Shown here: one piece after another, positions 22,241 through 34,300 of the stretch
Layout: each line of letters opens with the position of its first letter
Numbering within the stretch: position 1 is the stretch's first letter
Assembly (NCBI GenBank): GCA_038030265.1
Contig: CM075941.1
Coordinates: 16,492,001-16,556,000 of the forward strand
Direction of reading: 5' to 3'
Length of the DNA stretch: 64,000 nucleotides
Origin: Corythucha ciliata
Taxonomy: Eukaryota > Arthropoda > Insecta > Hemiptera > Tingidae
Made by a program: the position numbers and the translations under genes
Notes under the pieces: model-generated
Told to the model about the DNA's origin: nothing
The model's database searches: none
The model's input: the letters and a program-made list of their open reading frames with translations, nothing else

Positions 22241-23847
22241 TGTTGGATATTTACACTCGCTCCAGCCTCAACAATTAATTTGTTTTTATGTAATGATCAC
22301 ATGATCATTACATCAAAATACAGGGTGGAAGGGGATAAGTGTGACAAAAATTTGTGGGTGATTGTAGACCTCATTTTCGACTGAAATCACCATATACACC
22401 ATGGTCCGAAAATCAAAACCCTTCGAGATATGATTTTTCTAAGGATTTTTAAGGCTTACATAATTTTTTTTAACTAACGGCGAGAAACTCGTGTTCAATT
22501 TTAATTTTTGTAACTTTTCGTGATGGATTCGGAAAGAGCACACTATTTTCTGTCAGGATTAGCCATTTTCGATAGACCTTAACGATTTTATGTGCCCTTA
22601 AATGCGGCTCAAAGTCTTGCAAAACAGGGATTTTATTTTTTTCAAAAAAAGTCAGTTCCCGTTTGTCCACACTGAGTGAACGGACAACCCGTGATTCAGA
22701 AAAACATCTTCAAAGTGTCCTTTACAAAAATAGTCATAAGCGTTTTCTTAGTTGTTTGGTGATTTTTCGTCACAAATGACGATTTCTAAGAAAAAATAAT
22801 GATTTTTTTCTTCAAAATGGCTTGTTTTGACCCGGAAAATTTGAACAAATTTTGTGATTTGAACGTGATAAAAAGCACTAAAACCACATCCAAAGCTATA
22901 TGTTGAATCGAACTGATTATGCACTCCTACCAAAGTATCAAAAAATGTCGCTCCGGCAGCTGGGGTGTCGGATAGAGTACACTACACGAAATACGAATTT
23001 CGTTAATTTAACTTAATTAGTGATTATTCAGCAAGAATGGCTATAAAAAATGTAGAGTAACAAAGTGAAATGTTAACTAATGCCGAATAATAGCTAAATA
23101 ACTAAAAACGTCGAAACTTGTAGTAGTGTAATGCCCTTAACCCGACAGCCAGCTGCCGGAGCGACATTTTTTGATACTTTTGATTGCGCACACATTGAAT
23201 TCCACTCTAAGGATAGCTTTGGATGTGGTTTTATATCTTTTTAGCCTGTTAAGATCACAAGGATTGATTGAATTTTTCAGGTCAAAACAAGCGATTTTGA
23301 AGAGAAAAAACATTATTTTTTCTAAAAAATGGTCATTTCTGACGAAAACTCGCCAATCAACTAAGATGTTTTTTGAAGATGTTTTTCTGAATCACGGATT
23401 GTCCGCACACTCGTATTTAGTGGGGACAAATGGGGACTGACTTTTTTTGAAAAAAAATTGAATCCCCGATTTGCATGACTTTGAGCCGCATTTAAGGATA
23501 CATAAAATAATTAACGTCAATCGAAAATGGCTAGTCCTGACAGAAAATAGTGTGCTCTTTCAGAATCCATCACCAAAAGTTGCAAAAATTCAAATTAAAT
23601 GCGAGTTTCTCGCAGTTAGTTTTAAAAAAATTAGTAAGCCTTAAAAATCGTTAGAAAAATCATATCTCGAATGGTTTTGATTTTCGGACCGTGGTGTATA
23701 TGGTGATTTCGGTCGCAAATGAGGTCTACTTTCACCTAAATTTTTTTGTCACACTTATCCCCTTCCACTCTGCATATTAACAATTAAAAAAATCTAAAGG
23801 CGACTTTCTAACTTCTCGGACAATCACATTGCGCTAAAACAATTACA
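22241..23847 (+). repeat. 3' LTR of the copia element, split by a foldback element
   Basis: The left part (22241-22320) begins TGTTGGATATTT and matches the 5' LTR; the right part (23773-23847) matches the 5' LTR end and finishes at ATTACA beside the TATTT duplication. The two parts are separated by the 1.45-kb element at 22321-23772. Confidence 0.87.
22321..23772. mobile_element. Foldback-like element with ~0.6-kb inverted arms
   Basis: The element begins CAGGGTGGAAGGGG and ends with the inverted CAGAGTGGAAGGGG. The arms stay similar for roughly 640-670 bp each, including ATAAGTGTGACA, ACCATATACACCA and ATCAAAAAATGTCGCTCCGG with their inverted partners, and leave an AT-rich centre near 22990-23100. 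It sits in a TA-rich part of the LTR (left flank ends AAAATA, right flank CATATTAA), compatible with a TA target but with two unexplained bases. There is no coding sequence, so it was presumably mobilised in trans. Confidence 0.8.
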
Positions 23848-23852
23848 TATTT

Positions 23853-26490
23853 AACTATACCTGGATCCGCTTTTTTTCACAGTAATATTGTTAGGATAGT
23901 ACAATTTGTACTGCACAGGGTGCACGATGACAGCCAAGTACTGAAAAAGCGATAGGCAGAGCCAGTCAAAAACGTACACGTATTTCCATTAAAATTCACC
24001 AGTTCATTGGGTATTCAGAAAGCTAATTACTGTACCTACTTTGCGTGTTTAATTAAAGAAATTAAACATTAATTTACCACGTAATTGTTGTTATTTTTGG
24101 TTTATTTTTCACTGAAGAAATTGGGCAACATTAAGCAGTTTTAAAACACTCCGAGCAACCAATCTGACATTTTTTCTTGGTATGTACTGTGATAACCGTT
24201 TAGGACAGCCCGACGATGAGCAATTTTATTGTAGTACGGACTGATTAATTAAAAATAGTTTTTCCGGTTTCGGTTTCGGTAGAAGCAAACACGTGCCCCA
24301 GACTAAACAAACGAGATAGAAAAGTGACTATTAAGAAATTCGAAAGCGACCAAATGTGGCACGATCGCACGTACCATCGGCATTTGACCTGTCTCGGGAA
24401 AAATGAGAGGAGCTTTCCCCCATACACGACCATCCCTCAAGTTACTACTAACTTCCCTAAACGTGGAAAAAAGCAAGGGCTAAACTTCAAAAACTCACCA
24501 TCTGGTCAGGGCAGGAGGAACCTTCGCCTTGCAGGAAAACCCAAAAAACAGGGGTGCGGAAACTGAGTGGTTGACTGCTCCTGCTTCCGACACATTCGGA
24601 CGGACGATAAAAACGAATAAGTCCCCCAAAAACGAGAACGAAGTTGCAATGAATTATATTGAAGTGAATAAAACTTCAAGCAACGAAATAACTTTAGATA
24701 ACGAAAATATGAAACCCTTACTGCCCTCCTTTGGTCTTTCTGATTGGGATTTGTGATGACTAACGTTTTTCTTTCCACAGCACTCCATCGAGTAGGGGAA
24801 AGAGAGACACAAAACAGCTCAGCCATGCCCGGCTGCTGCCACCTCCCGCTCCCGGCCGGTGGCTGCTCTCGCCTATCGCCTACGCACTTACGCAGACAGG
24901 CACACAGGCAGAGAGCAGAGAACTTGTTGAGTTGTTGTTCCAATCGTGCGCATTTTGTTTTTCGAGCCCCCTCAGCACCATATTTCCTACTGGGCATAAC
25001 AAATAACAATCCTCGCTGGCTTCATGGCTTGTTGTTGCATGCTTTCTTCATAGTCTTCTCATCGGGGCCCTCGCTTTTTTCTCATTAAAAATTGCACGAT
25101 ATTCAAACAGGTTTCGGGAGCGAATTCATTTTTTATCGCACAAATACTCCCGCGATAATGAAACCCACCCGCGTTACCTCTTAATTCGGGCGCGAATTAA
25201 AGCGATTAACACAGTATTGTTGGAGTGCGAAACCCTCGAAAAATCGACAAATTACAATAATATTGACAGACTCACCGTTTGGTCCTAGCCAGAGACATCT
25301 AATTCTAATCTTCCAATGTGGAAATCACACAAAAATATACGAATTATTCTCGCGCCCGCAAGTGAACAACTAACCTGGATCGACAGGGGAAGGGCCTCTT
25401 CTTCGCCATTATCACCCCACTCCTCTCATAAAGTGACAATTTTAGCCTGATGTCCTCCAATAAGGCGAATGAGTTATGATATGATGAAGCTTAATTATCG
25501 TGCAAACTGATCCCAAAATTCATTTTCGGGGCTCGGTTATACGTAACTCTCACACTAATTAATAGAACTCAAAGCTGGAAGAATCAAACCTTGGTTTGGG
25601 TAGGGAAGCCAATGGGGTACGTGACATGCTATCGTTCTCTAGGAAAGGAGGGGGTGGTGATCCCCAGACACCAGACAGACGGCTTGGCGGACGCGGACTT
25701 TCAACGTTTGTTTGTTTTTTATTTTAACCCTTTTCACAGTTCACTCCTCCAGTCCTCCGCCATTTCGCATTTCCATTAGCCAGCAAGAGACATTAGCCTT
25801 CTTGAGATCCAGTTTTCCTCCTTTAATTTTGGGTGTTTTTCAATTTAATCGGGTCAATCGCGAGTGAATTTTTTTAAATTGTGCGAATACGAATCCAAAA
25901 TTCCTCCCCCAGCGCGTATTTTTTGTAACTTGTGTCCTCAAGGACGCCCAAGGACCAAAGGTTCAGGTAAGAATTCTTCTTGTTTCACATAAATTTTCAG
26001 CATTTGCCGAGAGGAAAAATCACTTTTCCAGCCCTGAGATTGCTAAAAATTAATTGAGATTTATAATTTTGCTCCGATAAAGTGAGATAGGAGGCATCGT
26101 AAAATTTGAGTGCGGTGGGTGGACGAGCGAGCGTGTGGGACGCCCTAGCCTAGTCTGAATGGTCTCGTTCCGCGAGGGCAGCTTCTCTAGCTCCCTACTC
26201 TGTAGAGAAACTTGGCAATTTTTTCTTCCCTTGCACAGCGTTTCAACCGGCGCGGTGGCCATATTGTGCCCGTGTCAGCCTCTGCCATAACAGATATACA
26301 AATGTTTGTATATCTATGGTCTCTGCCGACTGTCTTCCTGTTTTGGTGTGTTGTCGCACGGTGAGTTGTAGCAGATTGCGTTGGCACAAGTACGATGTTA
26401 GTGGTAATAATTTAATAAAATAACAAATTTTAGGCTGCTAGGAGCAGTTCGGGATAGCTTTGAACTACCTCATCCAATTCACCAGCTCAA
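23853..26490. other. Intergenic, GC-richer patch and possible 5' UTR exon
   Basis: At 24.74-25.05 kb base composition turns GC-rich (CTCCCGCTCCCGGCCGG), unlike its surroundings. At 25961-25974 a perfect donor (GGTTCAG followed by GTAAGAATTC) ends a non-coding stretch, and good acceptors follow at 26721 and 26769. This could be a promoter with an untranslated first exon, but no coding exon can be attached. A near-perfect palindrome lies at 26292-26315. Confidence 0.35.
26292..26315. repeat. 24-bp palindrome
   Basis: AGATATACAAA, a TG spacer, then TTTGTATATCT: an 11-bp perfect inverted repeat, with CCAT/ATGG just outside extending the symmetry imperfectly. Confidence 0.8.
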
Positions 26491-26497
26491 GGGGCTC

Positions 26498-26610
26498 AAA
26501 TACGAAGGGGTGTTAAATGAAATAACACGAGTGTTATCCACGTGACAACCGTGATCTGTTAATTGTGATAGGATAACGCCGTGTTAAAATTATAACACCC
26601 CTTCGTACTT
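26498..26610. mobile_element. 113-bp hairpin element (MITE-like)
   Basis: Arms AAATACGAAGGGGTGTTA (26498-26515) and its inverted partner (26593-26610) differ at one base. Further inverted matches inside (ATAACAC..GTTATCC) make almost the whole segment a hairpin. No clear target duplication is seen, so the exact ends are uncertain. Confidence 0.6.
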
Positions 26611-26774
26611 GCCCCCCAGATCCGTTCAGATTGCGTTCATCGCCGTCATGCCGCCCCCCCCCCCCAACAGTTTTTTTTTTGCAAATAAATGACACATTGT
26701 CCTCTAAACTCTAAAACTGTTTGTTCTTCTAGGAAACTGAATTTTGTCTTGTGTTTTGTTCTCATTTCAGCGCT

Positions 26775-28080
26775 TCTTCTCAATTTTATCGGTGAATTAG
26801 TCACGGATCAGCGATTTTTCACCAATTTACCTGTGAATTAGCGATTTCTCCGAATTTTTTCAGTGAATTCGTGTTTTTCTAGAGTTCAACCGCTAATGAG
26901 CCATTTTTCTCAATTTCATCCGTGAATTAGCACTTTTTCTTCATTTTAGCGATTTTTTTTCGCTTTTAGCTATGAATTAAAGCACTGATTATCGTGGAGA
27001 AAACTGTCGAAAAGCGTTCATTCGCGGTATCTTAATGAAACATCCAAAGTGAAATCGAGAAAAAATCGTTGATACGCGATGTCTAGATGCCACTTTATGG
27101 CTAAAATGTATAGAAAAAACGCTAATTTGCTGTTGGTACAATTGAGACGTAGCACACTATTTGCTTTACTGCAAGCGCTAAAAGGCAAGAAAATCCGCTA
27201 AGGCTATACGTTAGAAAAAAACACGCTAATTCGGGGCTAAAATTGAGAAAGTGACAAATTCGCAAATAAAATAGCAAAAAATCGCCCGTTCGCAGGTGAA
27301 AAAGTGAAAAGCCAGATAATTTTTCGTAATATGCTAATTCACGACTGAAATTAAGAATAATGCCTAATTAGCTGTTAAAATTGGGACAAACGCTAATCCA
27401 CGGCAAAAATTGAGAATAGCTAATTCGATAATGAAATTGACAAAAAGCGCTATACTTAGCGGCTAAAACTAGGAAACAATCCTAATTCGCGGACTCGCCT
27501 GTAAAGAATCGCTAATTAATTGGAGCTAAAATTGAGGAAAATTCGATAATTTGCGGATAAAAGTGTAGAAAAAATGTTAATTCGCGGATAAAAGAAAAAA
27601 AATCGACTAATTCACGGTTAAAATTGAGAAAAACGACCAAAATTTAGTAATGACGCTGACTCGCGGCTAAAATTTAGGAAAACACTTATTCTTAGCTTCT
27701 GAAGGCAAATTCGGGCCTAAAACTGAGAAAAAAATCTGTAGTCCATAGCTGAAAGTTGAAAAAAAAAATTGTTAATGCGGGGCAAAAATAGTTCATACAC
27801 CGCTAATTTGCGGACAATATTGAGAAAAATCACTAATTAGCGCGGCTGAAATTGAACAAAAACTCTATTCTTGCAGCTCAAAGTGCTAATTCACTGCTGA
27901 AAAGGGTAAAAGTCGCTAATTTGCTGCAAAAATCGAGGATAACTTCAATTTATGGCAAAATTGAGAAAAATCGCTAACATGGGATAAAATCGCTACTTTG
28001 CGGCTAAACTTTAGGAAAATCACCAATTCGCGGATAAAGTGCAAATAAGGAAAAGCTCTGTAATTCACGGCTAAATAAAA
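26775..28080. repeat. Diverged ~30-bp array with internal orientation switch
   Basis: From about 27000 to 28080, copies of CGCTAATTCGCGGCTAAAATTGAGAAAA recur every ~28-32 bp with heavy divergence. In the first ~220 bp (26775-26990) the same unit appears in the opposite orientation (TTTTAGCxGTGAATTAGCG). C homopolymers lie on both sides (near 26647 and 28121). The unit matches the array inside the hAT-like element at 54433-56768. Confidence 0.7.
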
Positions 28081-28230
28081 TGCGCAAATGTGCTTCTTAG
28101 GTCATTTTTTCTCGTTCACCTCCCCCCCCCCCATCATTTTGATAGACTCGCCCCTTAGACATGGCACCCTCGGGCGGTCGCCCGGCTCGCCCACCCGGCA
28201 CTGCATATCCCCCATATAACTGTAAATTTG

Positions 28231-29249
28231 ATCCAAAAAACGGTGGGTTGCATTCAGTAGCTCGAAAACGTGGTGGGAGGGGTAGACAGCCACTGGGTAA
28301 CCTTATAGAAGATAGGAGGGGCCAAAATCGGGATAAAACAACTCAGAGCTATTTATTTAGGCACAACTATGGATCTTTTTGTTTCCTTTCTCTCTCACTA
28401 AAGCTAGGGCAAAACTCTTTTTTTTGTTTTTTTAACTTTTTTTCTCGCTGGGGGCGGGGCGGGGGAGATTGCCAATCATTCCTGGGTAAAATCTAAACAG
28501 TTGAAATGCAGGTAAAGGGGGAAATATGCATTTTTGCAGCCAAAAACACATTAATTAACCAAACAATGTGAGTCTTCGCGTCTAAATCACCGTTTATATG
28601 TAGAGACAATAAGAAATAATAAAATCTTATATTCGTGAAGCACGACAAATAAATCCCAGTGGTACAAAATAAACGGTTCCTCTAATAACCGAGTTCTCTG
28701 AGATCTTGGAGAACACAAACTACATAAAAACATGACTTTTTTCATTCACGATAGTGACACATTTTTGGTATGAAAAACAAGACTCTGTGGCTATTAAATT
28801 GGTATACCTAGTTCACGACAGAAGTGCGTTTCTACTTTCTAGGTAGAAATTTTTCCGCAAACCCCTTCTCTTCCTTGAGCACACCCCATCACCTGCCGTC
28901 AGTCACCATCTCTCCCATGCGTTTAGAGCGATTTGACCGTCTCCAAGGGGAGAGGGGATTCTACTGTTATTTGGGGGCTGGTTGTTGACCTAGGAAACCG
29001 TTTCTCGGTGTGACGGGGTTGTATACCAAGTTTTTCACGGGCAGATAGGCGTCTTTCAAAATCAGCCGCAAAAAAAATGTGCTGTTTCTGGGCTAAAGTA
29101 CACGTTTTACAGCCAAGCCAATCAGATTCAGAGAGCCGCATTTCTCGTTTTTATCTTGAATAGTCATAGGTTCCGGTTCGAAATTGTCAGCTTCCAAAAT
29201 GTCAGTTTCTATGGTAAAGTGACAGTTTCCTTTTAGATGAAAAGTGTAT
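28231..29249. other. Intergenic, no supported gene
   Basis: AT-rich sequence with a GC-rich start (28150-28200, C-G-G-G-C-G-G-T-C-G-C-C-C-G-G) that resembles the right end of the element at 56.5 kb. No coding evidence. Confidence 0.4.
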
Positions 29250-29640
29250 ATTTTGTGTTTTTTGCGCGATTTTCGTAGTTCGAGCTTTCAGTGGTTTGAG
29301 CCTTTCGGCTGATGATTTTTGTGATTATAGAGCTTCTACGGTTAGAGCTTATTTGGCGGGTGGAGCTTTTTTTGTGGTTTGTGACCTTCGTGATTCGAGG
29401 TTATAGGGATTAGAGATTTTGGTGTAGTGGTTAAAGCAGTTTCGGGCATGGGGTTTTTGTGCCTTTATAAAGTGTTTTTTGTGTTTCAAACTTATTTGTG
29501 GTTAGAGCTTTTTAATGGTTGTTTTTATCTGAAGAGCGTTTTTTGTTGGAGCTCTTTGTGGCTTGAGATTTCTGTCGTGGGAACTGACAGTGGTAAGAGC
29601 ACTTTATTGTGGCTGAAGTGCCAAGACTTTGAGTGAGCTT
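29250..29640 (+). repeat. Short-period array (GAGCTTTTxGTGGTT type)
   Basis: Phrases such as TTAGAGCTT, GGAGCTTTTTTTGTGGTTTGTGA and GTGATTCGAGG recur about every 20-30 bp. The open frame running through it is a by-product of the repeat. Confidence 0.45.
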
Positions 29641-30388
29641 TAACCAATTTTTAAATATCTAAACACACGAAGTTGGTTTTTCCAAACGACTAAGACGCCT
29701 TGTTTTCATCCAACGCATGAGTCAGTGGTTATAGTAGACACAGTGATCGTCCCGCGAGGGAAGATTATCTCAACGTACACCAAGACTGTAGACAACGTGG
29801 ATTGCTTTTCACGTCCTTAAACTTGAATTTGACACCACTCCCTGGCTTTAATGTTATAGGAAGTGCATGAGTGGTTCGTATGATTTTTATGAGTTAAACC
29901 GGCACTTAAATGGTTTTGGGGCTTATTTACGTTGAGTATTTAGTCACTTTTAAGCAGTGAATATCCAGTTTTTGTGGCAAAAAAACAAATTGCATGATTT
30001 ATTCAAGTCTATAGGAACCATGGGGTGTTTGGGGTCGAATCCCAAGTTTCACGGTGAAAAAAAATAGCAGTTCTAAAGCAATATTTTGCATGGCTCAGCG
30101 GAATCCGGTTCCGGATTCCGGAGCGGTTTCTGTAGGTTCAAAAACACTATTCTCTGTTGACCTGGGCTTGTAAAACCGATCATTTTTTCAGATAATGCTG
30201 GGACTTTTTGCGTTCGATGACCCCCTTGGTTATAGAGCCAAATATTGGGTATCTGTAGGCTTTGTAGGAGTTATTCGTATACGTGGGTTGTATGAGAAGC
30301 TTTCGAGGGAATGAATGGTCTAGGTACTTCTGAGAAGGAAATATGTACCTGTCATTCCCTCAAACAGCCTGCTGGAGTGGAGGGGGCG

Positions 30389-31179
30389 CTATTTTATCAA
30401 CCGAACGACTACTTTCCTTAATGAATTTTTATTTTCCGATCGGCCAAGGAACTCCACACAATTCGGCCGAAAACGTCCAATTTCATCCAGAAACCTGTTT
30501 TTTCGGCCCAAATGATCGACATTTTCGTACTCGACGTCGTGACGAAGCAACTCGATCGGGCCCCTCACTTGACGGGGTTGGTGGTCCATTCCAGGGCTAT
30601 CTGGCCACTCTGCAAAGTCGGGTTCTAAAGATTCGGTCTCTGTGGTGGCTGCAAAGCATGTTGGGGGGGGGTTGAAACTCACAGTACGCTGTTGAAGGAT
30701 TGACCTCTGCCATATGTAGTTAAAAATTAATTGTTTTTCTAGCTGATACTTGATCTCTTGAACAAAGTTAACAGGTTTTAATTTGATTATGCTTCGCTCG
30801 AAGGCCAATGGCGCATCGCGTGTAAACAGCACAGAGTTATGGTCCGGAGATGCTGAGACAACTCCCGAGCTAGGCGTATCTCACTTTTACTTGATCTTCA
30901 TCATTTTTGAGTTCGAGATACCAGCGCCCCACCCGATGGAAATCATCCTTTTTCACACAATCCATCTGATCACTCATGGCATGGTGAACCTGTCCGGGCT
31001 GTCACTCCGTCTCTCTCAAACAATGCTGTTTTCATATGCCCGCCGGTGAGAAGGCAAGCCAAACAGCTATCGCACGACCATTTAATCTCGCTACATATCT
31101 TTCTCGCTTCTTCCGAATGAGCTGCGAAGGAGAGAAAAGCGTATTTCTCCCACAAGGTATACTTCCTGGTTTCCACCAC
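30389..31179 (-). pseudogene. Unidentified coding relic, several frames
   Basis: Minus-strand sequence is open in pieces. At 30970-31179 there is a segment with a C-D-S-C-L-A-C cysteine cluster and T-G-G-H-M-K-T-A, preceded by helix-like A-H-S-E-E-A-R-K-I. At 30389-30832, in another frame, a 147-codon stretch contains F-E-R-S-I-I-K-L-K-P-V-N-F-V-Q-E-I and a basic C-terminus. A 21-bp stretch within it (30948-30968) recurs inverted at 44101-44121, which suggests a dispersed element. I do not recognise the family; part may be chance. Confidence 0.2.
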
Positions 31180-31319
31180 GCGTATATCTATAATATTCTC
31201 TTTGGTGTGGTATTCACGCCGCAGCTTGTGTACAATTTAGTTTTAAGGGAATTTTTTTTGTCTTTCGCTTCTTGGAATATTCACCCAGCCCTTTCCTTCA
31301 ATGCCTAGTAATTATTCCA

Positions 31320-34300
31320 ACAATCGTGACTCCGTGTATAAAAAGTTCTGTTATTCTCGTGTCATGATTTTCTTTATTTTGTTGTTTTTTTTTTTTTTTT
31401 TTGTGGGCAGTTAAGGAATTTATTTACGTACGAAATGACAATTCTACGAGCTGTCACGACTCGCGGATACCGAGAGTATAAACATTGCGACATTACAACT
31501 CGTAAATCAAATTTATCTGTGGCCCACATAACAATTTTTGAAATATTTTTAAATAATAAATTGCTGTAAGCGAGCTTCCTGCCCGTGGGAGTTCATTGAC
31601 CCCGCGTATGCTAAGGGAGCAAAACTTTCTTCATCTTTTGCGGCGCTAAGGCGCTTAGGTTTGTGAATGCGTGAATGGACTTTTTTATGCGTGTATTTTC
31701 CTGAGGGTACACGCGCTGTTCCCTGGGACTCTTGTTTGCTTGACCTCGACTCCGTGCTTGGTAGAATCTTTTTTTTTTCAAAGATTCGTTCTTCTTTATA
31801 ATCGCTATGACTTAGGAGCGTTACCTACTTTTCTAAGGTGCTTTAAAGAAGAAGAATTCGAAAATTAGGTAATTATAATTGAACCCCCACCCCACTCATA
31901 CAGCTTATGAAACAACATGGAATCTCGTATGTATACGTTCCCCTTCAATTGTTCTCCGATAGGGGTGATACAGGTGGGGCACTGTGTTTTCAGGGGTATG
32001 CTAAACGTCCTATTTAAAATCAAAATCGTGGGTTGCTCGGTAATCACATCGAACAAAAAAAAAAAAGAGGAGGTAATCTCCCTGTAGCAGAGAGCGGGGG
32101 GATTGTATATGGTCAAACGAGCGCGTTAATAGGGCGAAAGATGTTACCAAGAAAGTTAGAAAGGAAAAGTTACACCATTGTACGTACTTGTCCAGGAAAC
32201 TTCATAAGTCGAGCTCCCTTTTACTTCAACGATAACTTTATCGAAAATCATCAAATTAACTTATGCATACCTGCCTTTGCCCCCCCCCCCCATTTCAAAG
32301 ATTAACTTCAAATCGCGGCATTCTCCGTGAAAGTTTTTCACCCTCCTTGTTATGAAAACGTGATTAAAATCCCGTCTAATCATTACAATCTCCAAAGCCG
32401 TAGCTCATTATTAAATATACCCGTCAAGAGGTGAACTCACGCCTTCATGCTCCATTGTCCCTTTGAAGTTATTTGTTATTAATATGCCTCCCCCTCCCCA
32501 CCAATAAGAATCAAAACTCGGGTAGAAAGTGGGGTTTAAAAAATGAATTAATTAATTCATAAAACCTATTCCTTGAAATTGGAGTGGAATAAGGGAAGGC
32601 AAGTTCCTAGGTGAAAGAATCGTGACGTGAAGCGAAGCTTTTTCTGTTTCCTCGTCGCTCATGTCGTAGGGAAAATAAAACAAGAGCAACACTTCTCTGG
32701 TTCAACGGGTGCCTCCCATTGTTGTATGAAAACTTTCTGGGTGATAAGAGGAAGGAAAAGAATAGGCAAAGCACGACTGTCAAACCATTTCAAGTGTAAC
32801 GTACAGGGCACCTGAACCAATACTTTTTCATTCATTCATTGCTCAAATGCCGGAGAACTTTTCTTCTTCTGATGAAGATATTAGGTCCAGGGCGTTGCTT
32901 TTCAAGGAGTATATCCCTCGGGGGTTCAAACAGCCAACTTCTTTCCGGGCATTTAGAACAATCACCAGGATCATTGAACCGAAACTTGTCTTACAAAAAA
33001 AAAAAAAGTTGAAAAGACCTAAACCGCATAGGTTCAAGCATAGTAATAAAGAACTTATAGTTCGTTTTGAATTTCATTCAAAGAAAGAAGAGTTCGGAAA
33101 ATAACGTTTTGTTTTCTCTTTGGTCCTTTTTTTTAATTACCTCTCACTCTGAGTGAAAGGTGCGACGGACTCATCTATTAGCTCTTCTCACTGAGGGGGT
33201 CTTCCCCTCACGCCTTATACAGATAGACGTCGTATAAAGCTATTTTCTGCTTTTGGCGTTCCTCTGGTCCCTGTCTATTTAGTTTCTCGAAGCGTTTTTT
33301 TTTAAAAGCGAAAGGTCCCCCGCCCCACCTATTAACTATAAATTAAGGCTGCGAAGTGAGGAAGGAGCATAATATAATGTCAAAAGGGCAATATTATATT
33401 TAGTAGAACAAAAAGCAATTAATCTTTGTGTATCCTTTGATGATGGGAGGGGGGTAGAAGAACGAGCGTATTCTGTTGATTTGCATTTTTTTAGACGCAC
33501 GAAAACTTTCATTTTTCCAGGCTATAAACAAACCAGCGCGCACACAAACCCAATCCCTTCGGGCAGAGAAACCCCCGAAAAATATTACAATGGTGAATTC
33601 TCCCTTAAGCTTTGTTTTCGTGATATAACCCCATGTAATCAATTTCGGTTATTTAGCATAAGAACGAGTTTTGACAGAGCTTCGGGTCAAATTTTAGAAT
33701 CCCCTACATTTTCTTTCAAAACAAAAATCACATCCAAATAAAGGCAACGAGTACGGTTCTTGAATTTCCCCAATTTCGATTCCGGATTTTTATTTTTATT
33801 GTTCTAAGAAGATGGATAAGTTTACAAACAGGTAAATGAATTGAATAATAAAATAGGATAGGACCCCCACCCCTGTTCATGTATTTGCTGGTACATATTT
33901 TAAACAGGTTTGCTTCGTTGACACGAAATTTTAGAAAGCATGATTTAGGAATTACCTAGTAATTTTTCATTTTACTTTGTGCCCCTCACAGGAGAAAAAA
34001 GCTTTTACGAAGACGGAACTAGTAATAGCTCCTCACCCCCTCGCCTATTAACAACGATCACCTATCCATGGTATACTCGTAGCTTAACTTTAAAAGGGTC
34101 AGGGATCCTTTAAAAACCTCTTTTGCTCTCCAAATAAAGCGACCCCAAAATAGTAGCTTGTCCCAGTGACCACATCAAGCTTATTATGCCCCCCCCCCAC
34201 CAAGACCTTTACACCCCTTTAATTCAAGTTCTTATTACAAGGAAGGCTGTGGAGTGGGTAGGGAGGTAGTACGACTGATTTAGAATTAGGCTCCGTGTAC

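Larger units (their letters stand above)
17695..23847 (+). mobile_element. Composite Ty1/copia retrotransposon locus with nested insertions
   Basis: In order it holds: the last ~76 bp of an LTR in inverted orientation (17695-17770), a spare copy of the pol 3' end (17776-17866), an LTR (17867-18055), a primer-binding site, frameshifted gag-pol, a polypurine tract and a 3' LTR (22241-23847). The 3' LTR is interrupted by a foldback element and pol by a MITE. TATTT flanks the whole unit (17690-17694 and 23848-23852), the 5-bp duplication expected of copia integrase. Both outer ends are therefore LTR right (U5) ends. Coding is broken by several frameshifts and stops, so the copy is not autonomous. 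Confidence 0.88.

Noticed and set aside
24506..25009. 167-codon open frame, minus strand
   Set aside because: Low-complexity Arg/Cys/Leu-rich translation of a GC-rich patch, no domain and no splice support in phase.
26775..28080. CRISPR-like regular repeats
   Set aside because: Units are contiguous and diverged, with no unique spacers between identical repeats, and the context is a eukaryotic genome.
30029..30045. T-arm-like TTGGGGTCGAATCCCAA
   Set aside because: No acceptor stem, D-arm or anticodon arm can be folded around it, so it is not a tRNA gene.
32847..33104. 85-codon frame with an acidic start and poly-Lys run
   Set aside because: The Lys run is an A homopolymer and there is no recognisable domain or splice context.
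33522..33741. Open segment after a good acceptor (TTTTTCCAG)
   Set aside because: No in-phase upstream exon and no recognisable protein features.
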